Shown here piece by piece: positions 1 to 6,507 of a stretch of 6,507 nt of DNA. The number at the start of each line of letters is the position of its first letter. The first letter of the stretch is position 1. The notes beneath the pieces were generated by a model. That model searched no databases. It had not been told where the DNA came from and worked only from the letters and a program-made list of their open reading frames with translations. Position numbers and translations under genes: made by a program. The stretch comes from Bacteroidia bacterium (lineage in GTDB: Bacteria > Bacteroidota > Bacteroidia > NS11-12g > UBA955): NCBI GenBank assembly GCA_023254645.1, contig JALRLA010000285.1:1-6507 (forward strand). Direction: 5' to 3'.

Positions 1-1317
1 CGACCCCGGTTCTTGATGAACCCGCAAAATGGGATACTGCAGGGACGCTGCTCCCTTTTTCAATTCTTTGGCTGTCCAAGACATAGTGGCAATGCAGGGA
101 CGGGATTTGGGCATGTAAAAATGGGTATAGGCAGCCAAAAATTGACTTCCGTCAAATTGCCAGGAGGCATAATCGCCCATGAAGTAGGAGTCGCCAGGCA
201 GCAAGGTGGGTTCTGGGCTCAATATTTTCGCTTTTGAAAAGGATCTGGGCCTCATTTTAAAGGTCCACATGTGGTAAAATCGATGCGTGTAAAATCCCTT
301 TGTACTGTGCACCAATACCTGCGGATACCGAATCTCTGCCGGCCAAACGATTTGAGGGGCAAATGTTTCACCGTCCACCTCCCATTCGAATTGTTCATAC
401 CCGTATCCGCCGTCACGACTCCACAATCCGACCAAACGGCGCTCTTGGACCGCGCCTTGAGTATACACAACGGCGATTTGGCCTTTAGGACCTATGGCCA
501 AAAAAGGCATGCCATTGGCCCTCATGCAACCTTCCAATCCATCGTGATTCCATCCCCCCAATTGTTGAGCAATGGCAGTATCTCTGCCCCAGGACTTACC
601 GAAATCCAAGCTACGATCTTGCCATATTTGGCCTTCTCTGGCCCAAATGCACAGAAGTTCTCCGCTCGGCAGAACCCCTACTGTCGCTCCTTCGGCTGTC
701 CCATCGTCATCCATGGCATTGCCGCAGCGATCACTCACGACCACCAGCTCGTCAAAAACTTTGGAGCCCGGCGCCAGTCGAGCAAAGCAAATGCGAGAGG
801 AATCTCCTGGTGCATCACTTCCGTAATCGTCAAATTCTGTCCAGGTCAAGTACAAGGCGCCCCGTTCGGGTGATTCATCCAACTCGTTGAGGGTAATCCA
901 AGGCTTATCCTGCATTTTGGAACCGTGAACAGGTGTGGCGACCGAGAATTCATGCTGTCCTTGAACATTGAATTTCTCCACCACCATTCGATTGAAAAAA
1001 TTGGGCCAGTCGGCATCGGGATTTCGAGCCAAATGGGCCAGATACATCCCACCATCTAGGGCTGGCAACAACACGGGATCTCCATAGAACCCGTAAGGCG
1101 TTTGGAAAACCAAAGGTTGAAAGGCCGAATCTCCGTGTCTTTTGATAAAAAGAGAAGATGTGTTGAAGGCCAGGTATTCGTGCGAGAATTCTGATTTACT
1201 GCGCGCATAGGCAGGTTCATTCCCACCAATAGGGGGTGAACCAAAAATGGCCCAATTGGACTGCGCCGACAAGGTGCCAGCCCCAGAAATAAGCAGTATG
1301 ATCAGGCGCTTGAACAC
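1..1317 (-). CDS. Secreted Asp-box (BNR, sialidase-like beta-propeller) protein, C-terminus cut off by window edge
   Basis: The reading frame is open for 439 codons from a GTG at 1317 to the left edge with no stop, so the gene is partial at its 3' end. The N-terminus (MFKRLIILLISGAGTLSAQ) is a typical signal peptide, with likely cleavage near residue 19, so the product should be exported. A perfect Asp-box, S-L-D-F-G-K-S-W, sits at residues 236-243; a degenerate one, S-R-D-G-G-Y-G-Y, is at 300-307. Repeated beta-blade wording is also seen: GDP followed by MYLAHL (79-96), DKPW then LYLTWTEFDD (138-164), GELLCIWA (219-226), GQIAVVYT (279-286) and GDYASW (381-386). These are features of sialidase-fold propeller proteins, many of which are not proven sialidases. 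No substrate or catalytic arginine triad can be assigned. A C-terminal secretion (T9SS) domain may lie beyond the window. GTG is preferred because it gives a clean signal peptide; in-frame TTG (1332) and ATG (inside trxB) starts exist upstream. It lies 23 bases after trxB on the same strand, so co-transcription is possible. Confidence 0.82.
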   Translation of the reverse strand, partial: MFKRLIILLISGAGTLSAQSNWAIFGSPPIGGNEPAYARSKSEFSHEYLAFNTSSLFIKRHGDSAFQPLVFQTPYGFYGDPVLLPALDGGMYLAHLARNPDADWPNFFNRMVVEKFNVQGQHEFSVATPVHGSKMQDKPWITLNELDESPERGALYLTWTEFDDYGSDAPGDSSRICFARLAPGSKVFDELVVVSDRCGNAMDDDGTAEGATVGVLPSGELLCIWAREGQIWQDRSLDFGKSWGRDTAIAQQLGGWNHDGLEGCMRANGMPFLAIGPKGQIAVVYTQGAVQERRLVGLWSRDGGYGYEQFEWEVDGETFAPQIVWPAEIRYPQVLVHSTKGFYTHRFYHMWTFKMRPRSFSKAKILSPEPTLLPGDSYFMGDYASWQFDGSQFLAAYTHFYMPKSRPCIATMSWTAKELKKGAASLQYPILRVHQEPGS

Positions 1318-1340
1318 CTTACAAGTATACAAAGGCTTTG

Positions 1341-2291
1341 TTACTGTGCGGCGTGGCGGGCACCCAACCAGCGCTCGGCATCCAAGGCAGCCATGCATCC
1401 AGACCCAGCCGCCGTTACCGCTTGGCGATAGGTTTTATCCTGAGCATCTCCTGCACAGAAAACACCCTCCACATTGGTGTAGGAAGTGCCGGGTTTGGTG
1501 ATGATATAACCTTGCTCATCCATGTCGATATAGGGCTTAAAAATATCGGTATTGGGCTGATGACCAATGGCGACAAAAAAGCCCTTGATGGCCAATTCTT
1601 GAGTACTGCCGTCTTGATTGTTCTTCACGCGAACGGCTTCTACAGCCATATCTCCCAACAATTCGTCGGTTTCCGTATTGAACAATACTTCGATATTCGG
1701 CGTATTCAGCACACGATGCTGCATAGCTTTTGAAGCGCGGAACTCATCCTTGCGAACCAACATGTAAACCTTGTTGCAGATTTTAGCCAAGTAGGTGGCC
1801 TCTTCACAGGCGGTATCACCCGCTCCCACGATGGCTACATCTTGGCCTCTGTAAAAGAATCCGTCGCACACGGCACAGGCGCTAACCCCGCTTCCATTCA
1901 ATCGCTGTTCGCTGGGCAAGCCTAACCATTTGGCCGAAGCACCGGTTGAAATGATGACGGTCTCAGCTTCAATTTGGTGTTCGTAATCGACGACCACCTT
2001 TTGGGGGCCTCCGTTGACAAATTCAACCGAGGTAACCATTCCAAAACGGACATCGGCTCCCAAACGCACCGCCTGTGCCTTGAAGTTATTCATCATTTCA
2101 GGACCCATGATTCCATCGGGATAGCCAGGGTAATTTTCAACATCGGTCGTAATGGTCAATTGACCACCCGGTTGCAAGCCTTCGTAAACAACAGGTTTCA
2201 TATCGGCGCGTGCCGCGTAAATGGCTGCAGTGTAGCCTGCAGGACCACTACCGATAATCAAACATTCGATTTTCTCTACTGATGTGCTCAT
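1341..2291 (-). CDS. trxB: Thioredoxin reductase (NADPH, FAD-dependent)
   Basis: This cytoplasmic flavoenzyme passes electrons from NADPH through FAD and a redox disulfide to oxidised thioredoxin, which supports ribonucleotide reductase and protein thiol repair. The 316-residue length is normal for the low-molecular-weight bacterial type. Motifs appear in the expected order. The N-terminal FAD-binding GSGPAG is at 14-19, and PGGQL is at 41-45. The redox-active pair in C-A-V-C-D is at Cys139 and Cys142. The NADPH Rossmann motif GAGDTACEEA is at 156-165, followed by the basic 2'-phosphate patch V-R-K-D-E-F-R at 179-185. GFFVAIGHQPNT is at 237-248, and the C-terminal FAD motif GVFCAGDAQD is at 276-285. 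The second basic residue of the patch is Lys rather than the Arg of E. coli, which should still favour NADPH. The ATG at 2291 gives the expected short leader before the first beta strand. There is no clear Shine-Dalgarno sequence. A terminator after glnN and a -7 box upstream suggest an independent transcript, possibly continuing into the Asp-box gene. Confidence 0.97.
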   Translation of the reverse strand: MSTSVEKIECLIIGSGPAGYTAAIYAARADMKPVVYEGLQPGGQLTITTDVENYPGYPDGIMGPEMMNNFKAQAVRLGADVRFGMVTSVEFVNGGPQKVVVDYEHQIEAETVIISTGASAKWLGLPSEQRLNGSGVSACAVCDGFFYRGQDVAIVGAGDTACEEATYLAKICNKVYMLVRKDEFRASKAMQHRVLNTPNIEVLFNTETDELLGDMAVEAVRVKNNQDGSTQELAIKGFFVAIGHQPNTDIFKPYIDMDEQGYIITKPGTSYTNVEGVFCAGDAQDKTYRQAVTAAGSGCMAALDAERWLGARHAAQ

Positions 2292-2306
2292 AACTCTTTA
2301 ATGAGA

Positions 2307-2314
2307 CAAAGGTA
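2307..2314 (-). promoter_or_regulatory. Putative Bacteroidota-type -7 box of the trxB promoter
   Basis: Read on the minus strand this is TACCTTTG, a full match to the Bacteroidota -7 consensus TAnnTTTG, ending 15 bases before the trxB ATG. Transcription would start roughly 5-7 bases downstream, leaving a very short leader. No convincing -33 TTG/TTTG element lies at the usual spacing upstream, so the call rests on the -7 box and on its position just after the glnN terminator. Confidence 0.55.
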
Positions 2315-2356
2315 AAATGAGGCTCTGAGCAGTTATGTGACTTTTGTTCACAACAC

Positions 2357-2387
2357 AAAAAAAATGGGGAGCCTGAGCTCCCCATTT
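2357..2387 (-). terminator. Intrinsic terminator of glnN
   Basis: A perfect 11-base inverted repeat (AAATGGGGAGC at 2362-2372 and GCTCCCCATTT at 2377-2387) encloses a 4-base loop. On the minus strand the stem is followed by a run of T (the A run at 2357-2364, which overlaps the base of the stem), the classic rho-independent form. The stem starts two bases after the glnN stop. On the plus strand the stem is followed only by TTTCAT-type sequence, so it should act for minus-strand transcripts only. It insulates trxB from glnN read-through. Confidence 0.92.
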
Positions 2388-2389
2388 CA

Positions 2390-4552
2390 TCAATCCAGGT
2401 TGATCAATTCTCGGTATTTCGGCAATGTCCACATGTCATCGGGAATCAATTGTTCCATGTTGTCGCAATGAGTTCTCAACTCTTCAAACAAGGGCTTCAC
2501 TTCGCTGTTGTATCCCAAAGCACGCTTGTGCGCATCTTCTTCTTTGTTCCACTTGGCTCTGGCCTCGGTCATTCGATTGTTTAAGGAGTAAGCGGCATTG
2601 ATCTCCGTGCTCAAGCGTTCCACCAACTCAATATGGGTGGTCAGCGATTCTTTGCTTTGGCCAATAGACAGCAAGGTTTGAACCGTATCGGCCAATTGCT
2701 TTTGGTATTCCAAAGCGCTGGGAATGACGAAGTTTTGAACCAACTCATTCAACACACGGCCTTCGATCTGCAAACGAAGATTGAAGGTTTCGTAGCGAAT
2801 TTCCGTTCTAGCTTCCAACTCACGCTCGGAGAAAATGCCATTCTCTACAAACAATTCTACAGAACTGGGGTGCATGTAGGCCGCCAAGGCTTCAGCCGAA
2901 TGGCGAATGTTGTTCAATCCGCGGCGAGCCGCTTCCTCAACCCATTCCTGGCTATATCCATTACCGCCGAACAAAATGCGGCGAGAAGAGATCAAATCTT
3001 CGCGCAAAATGGCTTTGATGGCTTCTTCTTTCGCTGCACCCTGACTGATCAAGGCGTCAACCCGTTTTTTGAACTGATTCAGCTGGTTGCCAACAATGGT
3101 GTTCAATACTACCATGGGGCTAGCGCAGTTATCGGAACTACCTACAGCACGGAATTCAAACTTGTTGCCCGTGAAGGCGAACGGAGAAGTACGGTTGCGG
3201 TCGGTGTTGTCGAGCAAAATTTCGGGGATGCTGGGCACCTGAATGGATCCCGAAACCGAACCCGTCTTGGACGCCTTGGCCGATTCGAAATCATTCAACA
3301 CTTCTTCCAACGCTTGACCAACAAAGACAGACATGATGGCCGGAGGCGCTTCATTGGCTCCCAAACGATGATCGTTGCCAGCCGTAGCAATAGAGGCACG
3401 CATCAAATCAGCATGATCGTGAACCGCTTTGATCGTATTGATGAAGAAGGTTAAAAACTGAAGATTCCCAGAAGGACTAGAGCCAGGTGACAACAGGTTC
3501 ACTCCCGTATTGGTGATCAAAGACCAGTTGTTGTGCTTGCCAGAGCCATTGATCCCCGCGTAGGGCTTTTCGTGCAACAACACGCGGAATCCGTGCTTGT
3601 GAGCCGTACTTTCCATGACATCCATCAACAAGGCATTGTGATCGACCGCCAAATTTAGGTCTTCGTATTGAGGGGCACATTCGAACTGCGCAGGCGCTAC
3701 CTCGTTGTGGCGGGTGCGCAAGGGGATGCCCAATTTGTGTGCGCGGTATTCAAAGTCGTGCATGAAAGCCTGCACCTTTTCGGGAATGGAACCGAAATAG
3801 TGATCTTCCAATTGCTGGCCTTTGGCCGCCAAATGGCCCACCAAGGTTCTACCCGCCAATTGCAAGTCTGGACGAAGCTTGTACAGCTCCTCTTTGACCA
3901 AGAAATACTCCTGTTCAACCCCAAGGCTGACACTGACATCGCTGACATTCTCGTCAAAGTATCGGCAAACGTCAGTAGCCGCAGATCGCACAAAAGACAA
4001 AGTCTTCAACAAAGGAGCCTTGTAGTCAAGCGCTTCACCCGTGTAGGAAACAAAAATGGTGGGAATGCACAAAGTCTTGGTGCCGCCCTTCAACAGAACA
4101 AAAGCTGGCGATGAGGGATCCCAAGCCGTGTAACCACGCGCTTCAAAAGTGTTGCGAATACCGCCGTTGGGGAAACTAGATGCGTCTGGTTCTTGTTGCA
4201 CCAGTGCTTTGCCAGAAAATTCTTCTACTCCTTGATCGACACCACTGGGCTCGAAAAAGCTATCGTGTTTTTCAGCGGTCGTTCCGCGCAAGGGTTGAAA
4301 CCAGTGAGTGTAATGCGTAGCGCCTAGATCCAGGGACCAGTTTTTCATGCCTTCGGCAATTTCACCGGCCATGTCGCGGCTAACCGCTTCACCATGACTG
4401 GCTGCTTTTGCAATGGCGGCTTGCGCCTTTTCGCTCAAATACTGGGATTGTGCATCGGGTCCAAATACCCATTCTCCGTAATAGGATGAGATGCCGTGTT
4501 CGTGGCCGCTTTTCTTTTTAGCAGCAGATTTTGATGATGTTTTGGAGTTCAT
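2390..4552 (-). CDS. glnN: Glutamine synthetase type III
   Basis: This cytoplasmic ATP-dependent ligase makes glutamine from glutamate and ammonium. The 720-residue length and the sequence fit the large GSIII class, typical of Bacteroidota and some cyanobacteria, rather than the roughly 450-residue GSI. Visible active-site motifs in order are: GVEQEYFLV (211-219, metal-binding Glu213 and Glu215), RHNEVAPAQFE (281-291, Glu284 and Glu291), HEKPYAGINGSGKHNNWS (327-344, with His340 in the ATP/metal region), AGNDHRLGANEAPP (391-404, Arg396) and NRTSPFAFTGNKFEFR (453-468). The last 150 or so residues are the helical C-terminal extension of GSIII. The N-terminus is Lys/Ser-rich (residues 2-15) before the family region starts at ISSYYGEWVFG (21-31). 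I see no GSI-type adenylylation tyrosine motif. The ATG at 4552 is the natural start; an AT-rich leader with GATT repeats precedes it and there is no Shine-Dalgarno sequence. It is transcribed alone, divergently from kup, and ends at its own terminator. Confidence 0.97.
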   Translation of the reverse strand: MNSKTSSKSAAKKKSGHEHGISSYYGEWVFGPDAQSQYLSEKAQAAIAKAASHGEAVSRDMAGEIAEGMKNWSLDLGATHYTHWFQPLRGTTAEKHDSFFEPSGVDQGVEEFSGKALVQQEPDASSFPNGGIRNTFEARGYTAWDPSSPAFVLLKGGTKTLCIPTIFVSYTGEALDYKAPLLKTLSFVRSAATDVCRYFDENVSDVSVSLGVEQEYFLVKEELYKLRPDLQLAGRTLVGHLAAKGQQLEDHYFGSIPEKVQAFMHDFEYRAHKLGIPLRTRHNEVAPAQFECAPQYEDLNLAVDHNALLMDVMESTAHKHGFRVLLHEKPYAGINGSGKHNNWSLITNTGVNLLSPGSSPSGNLQFLTFFINTIKAVHDHADLMRASIATAGNDHRLGANEAPPAIMSVFVGQALEEVLNDFESAKASKTGSVSGSIQVPSIPEILLDNTDRNRTSPFAFTGNKFEFRAVGSSDNCASPMVVLNTIVGNQLNQFKKRVDALISQGAAKEEAIKAILREDLISSRRILFGGNGYSQEWVEEAARRGLNNIRHSAEALAAYMHPSSVELFVENGIFSERELEARTEIRYETFNLRLQIEGRVLNELVQNFVIPSALEYQKQLADTVQTLLSIGQSKESLTTHIELVERLSTEINAAYSLNNRMTEARAKWNKEEDAHKRALGYNSEVKPLFEELRTHCDNMEQLIPDDMWTLPKYRELINLD

Positions 4553-4572
4553 GATTGATTAATTGATTGATT
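4553..4572. repeat. GATT repeat in the glnN leader
   Basis: The 20 bases directly before the glnN start codon consist of two GATTGATT units separated by AATT on the plus strand (AATCAATC units in the glnN mRNA). The stretch contains very little G in the transcript, has no Shine-Dalgarno sequence and should be unstructured. This fits Bacteroidota translation starts, where an A-rich open leader matters more than anti-SD pairing. Whether the repeat itself is recognised by anything is unknown. Confidence 0.6.
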
Positions 4573-4585
4573 TAGAACAACGCTA

Positions 4586-4593
4586 CAAAGATG
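4586..4593 (-). promoter_or_regulatory. Possible -7 box of the glnN promoter
   Basis: On the minus strand this reads CATCTTTG, which differs from the TAnnTTTG consensus only at the first base and lies 33 bases upstream of the glnN ATG. A TTG lies 14 bases further upstream, which is shorter than the usual -33/-7 spacing. The position is plausible for a leader of about 27 bases, but the match is imperfect. Confidence 0.35.
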
Positions 4594-4594
4594 G

Positions 4595-4610
4595 GGGCAA
4601 GCCAGGGCAA
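4595..4610. repeat. Direct repeat GGGCAA x2 with 10-bp period, upstream of the glnN -7 box
   Basis: GGGCAA occurs at 4595-4600 and 4605-4610, exactly one helical turn apart, in the spacer/-33 region of the proposed glnN promoter. Same-face spacing is compatible with a protein-binding site, but two six-base copies can arise by chance. No known operator is recognised. Confidence 0.3.
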
Positions 4611-4708
4611 AATCCATGAAAAATGGAACGAAATATCCCCAATGAGATTCACATCAATGGCAATTATTCACAGCCTGTACACATGAGGCGCGAGGGGTAA
4701 AAAAAACC

Positions 4709-4716
4709 TAACTTCG
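4709..4716 (+). promoter_or_regulatory. Possible -7 box of the kup promoter
   Basis: TAACTTCG differs from TAnnTTTG at one base and ends 12 bases before the kup ATG, a similar layout to the trxB promoter. No -33 TTG at normal spacing is visible. The remaining part of the 176-base glnN/kup gap shows no open frame, RNA gene or strong hairpin that I can recognise. Confidence 0.35.
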
Positions 4717-4728
4717 CCAGTCATAACA

Positions 4729-6507
4729 ATGGGACATCATCGTATTGACAAATTGAGCGGGGCTGGCCTGCTGATCACTTTGGGCATCATTTACGGAGAC
4801 ATTGGCACATCGCCACTTTATGTAATGACCGCCATCATTGGGCAATCGCAAATCTCTGAACTTTTGGTACTCGGCGGATTATCAGCCGTCTTCTGGACGT
4901 TGACATTGCAAACCACTGTCAAATACATCATTCTTACGCTTCGCGCTGACAACAAAGGAGAAGGAGGAATTTTTGCTCTATTTAGTTTGTTGCGCCGAAG
5001 GTTTCCCTATTTGGTGGTGGGTACCATGATTGGTGGAGCCATGCTTCTCGCTGATGGCATTATCACCCCACCCCTGTCGGTTTCTTCTGCCATCGAGGGT
5101 CTGAGAATCTTGAACCCTGACATTCCCACTGTGCCTATTGTCATGGGCATTTTAACAGCTCTTTTCATGATGCAAAGAGCTGGAACTTCGGCCGTTGGCA
5201 AGTTCTTTGGCCCCATCATGACCGTTTGGTTCGGGACATTGGCCGTATTAGGGTTTGCCGCCTTAATTGAGAACCCTGGCGTTTTGAGGGCCATTAACCC
5301 CATATATGCCTATCAATTGGTCAGCAGCAGCAAAGATGCATTCTTGGTATTGGGTGCCGTATTCCTGTGTACCACAGGAGCCGAAGCATTGTACAGCGAT
5401 TTGGGCCATTGTGGCAAAAAGAACATTCGCATATCTTGGATCTTTGTCAAGACCGCATTGCTATTGAATTACTTTGGTCAAGGCGCTTGGCTTTTGGCTC
5501 GTGAAGGCCAAACCCTGGGCGAACAACGTCCTTTTTTCGAACTCATGCCTGAGTGGTTTTTGCCTGTTGGAATTGCCATTGCTGCGGCCGCTGCCATCAT
5601 TGCTTCGCAAGCCTTGATATCGGGTTCATTCACCCTCGTTTCGGAAGCCATTCGCTTGCACATGATGCCTCGTTTCACCGTCAAGTTCCCTTCTGACGTA
5701 AAAGGGCAGATTTACATTCCCATCATCAATACCGTAATGCTGGTAGGTTGTTTGGCTGTGGTTTTGATTTTCCAAGAGAGCTCGGCCATGGAGGCAGCTT
5801 ATGGGTTGGCCATTACCATCGACATGATGATGACCAGTATATTGTTGTTCTATTTCTTGCGCATTCGCGAGTGGAACTTCTTCCTTCTGGTCCCTATGAT
5901 GTTCGTGTTCTTGTCGATTGAAACAGCCTTCTTGATTGCCAACTTGAGCAAATTCTCGCAAGGCGGTTACTTCACCTTTATCATTGGTACGTTCTACATA
6001 GGCATCATGTACATCACCTTAAGAGGTGGCAAGATCAAAGGCGCAACGGTAAAAACGGAGAACCTTCGGGATTTGAGGCCCAAGCTCAAAGGTTTGAGCC
6101 GTGACACCACTCTACCCAAGTTTGCCACGCATTTGGTTTACCTGTCAAAAGTCAAGGGCGATGAGGAAGTGGAATCGACCCTGTTGTATTCCATCTTACA
6201 CAAAAGACCCAAGAGAGCCGATTTCTATTGGTTCGTGCATGTCGAAGTTTCAGACGAGCCCTACACCAAAGAATACCGTGTGAACATCATCGAAAAGAAC
6301 GACATCATCAAAGTCCAATTCCGCTTGGGATTCCGCATCCAGCAAAAGATCAATTTGTACCTCAAACAAGTGATTGAAGAACTGGTGAGTTCCGGTGAAG
6401 TGGATTTGGACCCGCACTACCACGCTTTCCATGAAAAGGGCTACATCGGGGACTTCCGATTTGTTCTGATCGAAGAAGAGATGAGCCAAGAGAACGAAAT
6501 GCCTCTG
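4729..6507 (+). CDS. kup: Kup-type potassium uptake protein, C-terminus cut off by window edge
   Basis: This inner-membrane K+ transporter belongs to the KUP/HAK/KT family, thought to import K+ together with H+. The frame is open for 593 codons to the right edge; family members are about 620-650 residues, so only the last few dozen residues are probably missing. Family signatures are all present: YGDIGTSPLY (22-31) in the first helix, LRADNKGEGG (71-80), LLADGIITPPLSV (106-118), FGPIMTVWF (160-168), TTGAEALYSDLGH (215-227), SQALISGSF (293-301), GQIYIPIIN (326-334) and AYGLAITIDM (357-366). About twelve hydrophobic segments fill residues 10-432. A cytoplasmic C-terminal domain follows from about 433. 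The ATG at 4729 is the first start after an in-frame TGA at 4684, and it puts the first helix at the usual distance. No Shine-Dalgarno sequence is seen. The gene is transcribed divergently from glnN. No sign of frameshift or unusual composition. Confidence 0.96.
   Translation, partial: MGHHRIDKLSGAGLLITLGIIYGDIGTSPLYVMTAIIGQSQISELLVLGGLSAVFWTLTLQTTVKYIILTLRADNKGEGGIFALFSLLRRRFPYLVVGTMIGGAMLLADGIITPPLSVSSAIEGLRILNPDIPTVPIVMGILTALFMMQRAGTSAVGKFFGPIMTVWFGTLAVLGFAALIENPGVLRAINPIYAYQLVSSSKDAFLVLGAVFLCTTGAEALYSDLGHCGKKNIRISWIFVKTALLLNYFGQGAWLLAREGQTLGEQRPFFELMPEWFLPVGIAIAAAAAIIASQALISGSFTLVSEAIRLHMMPRFTVKFPSDVKGQIYIPIINTVMLVGCLAVVLIFQESSAMEAAYGLAITIDMMMTSILLFYFLRIREWNFFLLVPMMFVFLSIETAFLIANLSKFSQGGYFTFIIGTFYIGIMYITLRGGKIKGATVKTENLRDLRPKLKGLSRDTTLPKFATHLVYLSKVKGDEEVESTLLYSILHKRPKRADFYWFVHVEVSDEPYTKEYRVNIIEKNDIIKVQFRLGFRIQQKINLYLKQVIEELVSSGEVDLDPHYHAFHEKGYIGDFRFVLIEEEMSQENEMPL

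Noticed and set aside
271..873. 200-codon plus-strand open frame opposite the Asp-box gene
   Set aside because: The minus-strand frame encodes a coherent signal peptide, Asp-boxes and beta-blade motifs over the whole region; the plus-strand product shows no motif.
846..1244. Two short minus-strand open frames within the Asp-box gene region
   Set aside because: They are in a different frame from the continuous 439-codon frame and have no motif support; the main frame shows no frameshift.
1322..1329. TATACTTG on the minus strand as a -7 box for the Asp-box gene
   Set aside because: It ends only four bases before the GTG start and overlaps the alternative TTG start, leaving no room for a transcript leader; no -33 element is seen.
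1338..1733. 131-codon plus-strand open frame opposite trxB
   Set aside because: Antisense shadow of the trxB C-terminal half, which carries the conserved FAD and NADPH motifs.
2322..2330. Short near-palindrome GCTCTGAGC upstream of trxB
   Set aside because: Only four paired bases around one centre base; too short to call as an operator or hairpin.
2633..3454. 273-codon plus-strand open frame inside glnN
   Set aside because: It lies entirely antisense to the highly conserved GSIII coding sequence, has no recognisable domain, and its openness follows from glnN codon use.
5626..5961. 111-codon minus-strand open frame inside kup
   Set aside because: Antisense to conserved Kup membrane segments, with no motif and no start-site support.
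1..6507. Novel defence, mobile or biosynthetic system
   Set aside because: All coding space is filled by three well-known housekeeping families and one secreted propeller protein; no recombinase, repeat array, toxin-like pair or composition break was seen.

Overview
The window looks like an ordinary chromosomal stretch from a member of the Bacteroidota, probably near the Flavobacteriia. Four things point there: a type III glutamine synthetase, a thioredoxin reductase with the wording usual in that phylum, start codons with no clear Shine-Dalgarno sequence, and a perfect Bacteroidota-type -7 promoter box (TAnnTTTG) just upstream of trxB. The assignment rests on protein wording and promoter style read by eye; no database search was possible.

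Layout. Three genes lie on the minus strand and one on the plus strand. Reading leftward from the middle: glnN (type III glutamine synthetase, 720 aa, complete) ends in a strong intrinsic terminator that begins two bases after its stop. Then comes trxB (thioredoxin reductase, 316 aa, complete), apparently with its own promoter. Twenty-three bases after trxB is the start of a secreted Asp-box (BNR, sialidase-like beta-propeller) protein. That gene is open for 439 codons and runs off the left edge, so its C-terminus is not visible. On the plus strand, reading rightward, a kup potassium transporter gene starts 176 bases from the glnN start and runs off the right edge after 593 codons.

How the genes relate. 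The glnN/kup gap is a divergent promoter region. It is the only substantial noncoding stretch, and all gaps are under 300 bases. Glutamine synthetase (ammonium assimilation), thioredoxin reductase (thiol redox balance) and Kup (potassium uptake) are housekeeping functions with no obvious common pathway. The gene order most likely reflects ordinary chromosomal neighbourhood rather than a dedicated system. The least characterised item is the secreted Asp-box protein, which may be co-transcribed with trxB. I found no RNA gene, CRISPR array, insertion sequence, phage gene or defence system, and I do not see a novel biological system here.
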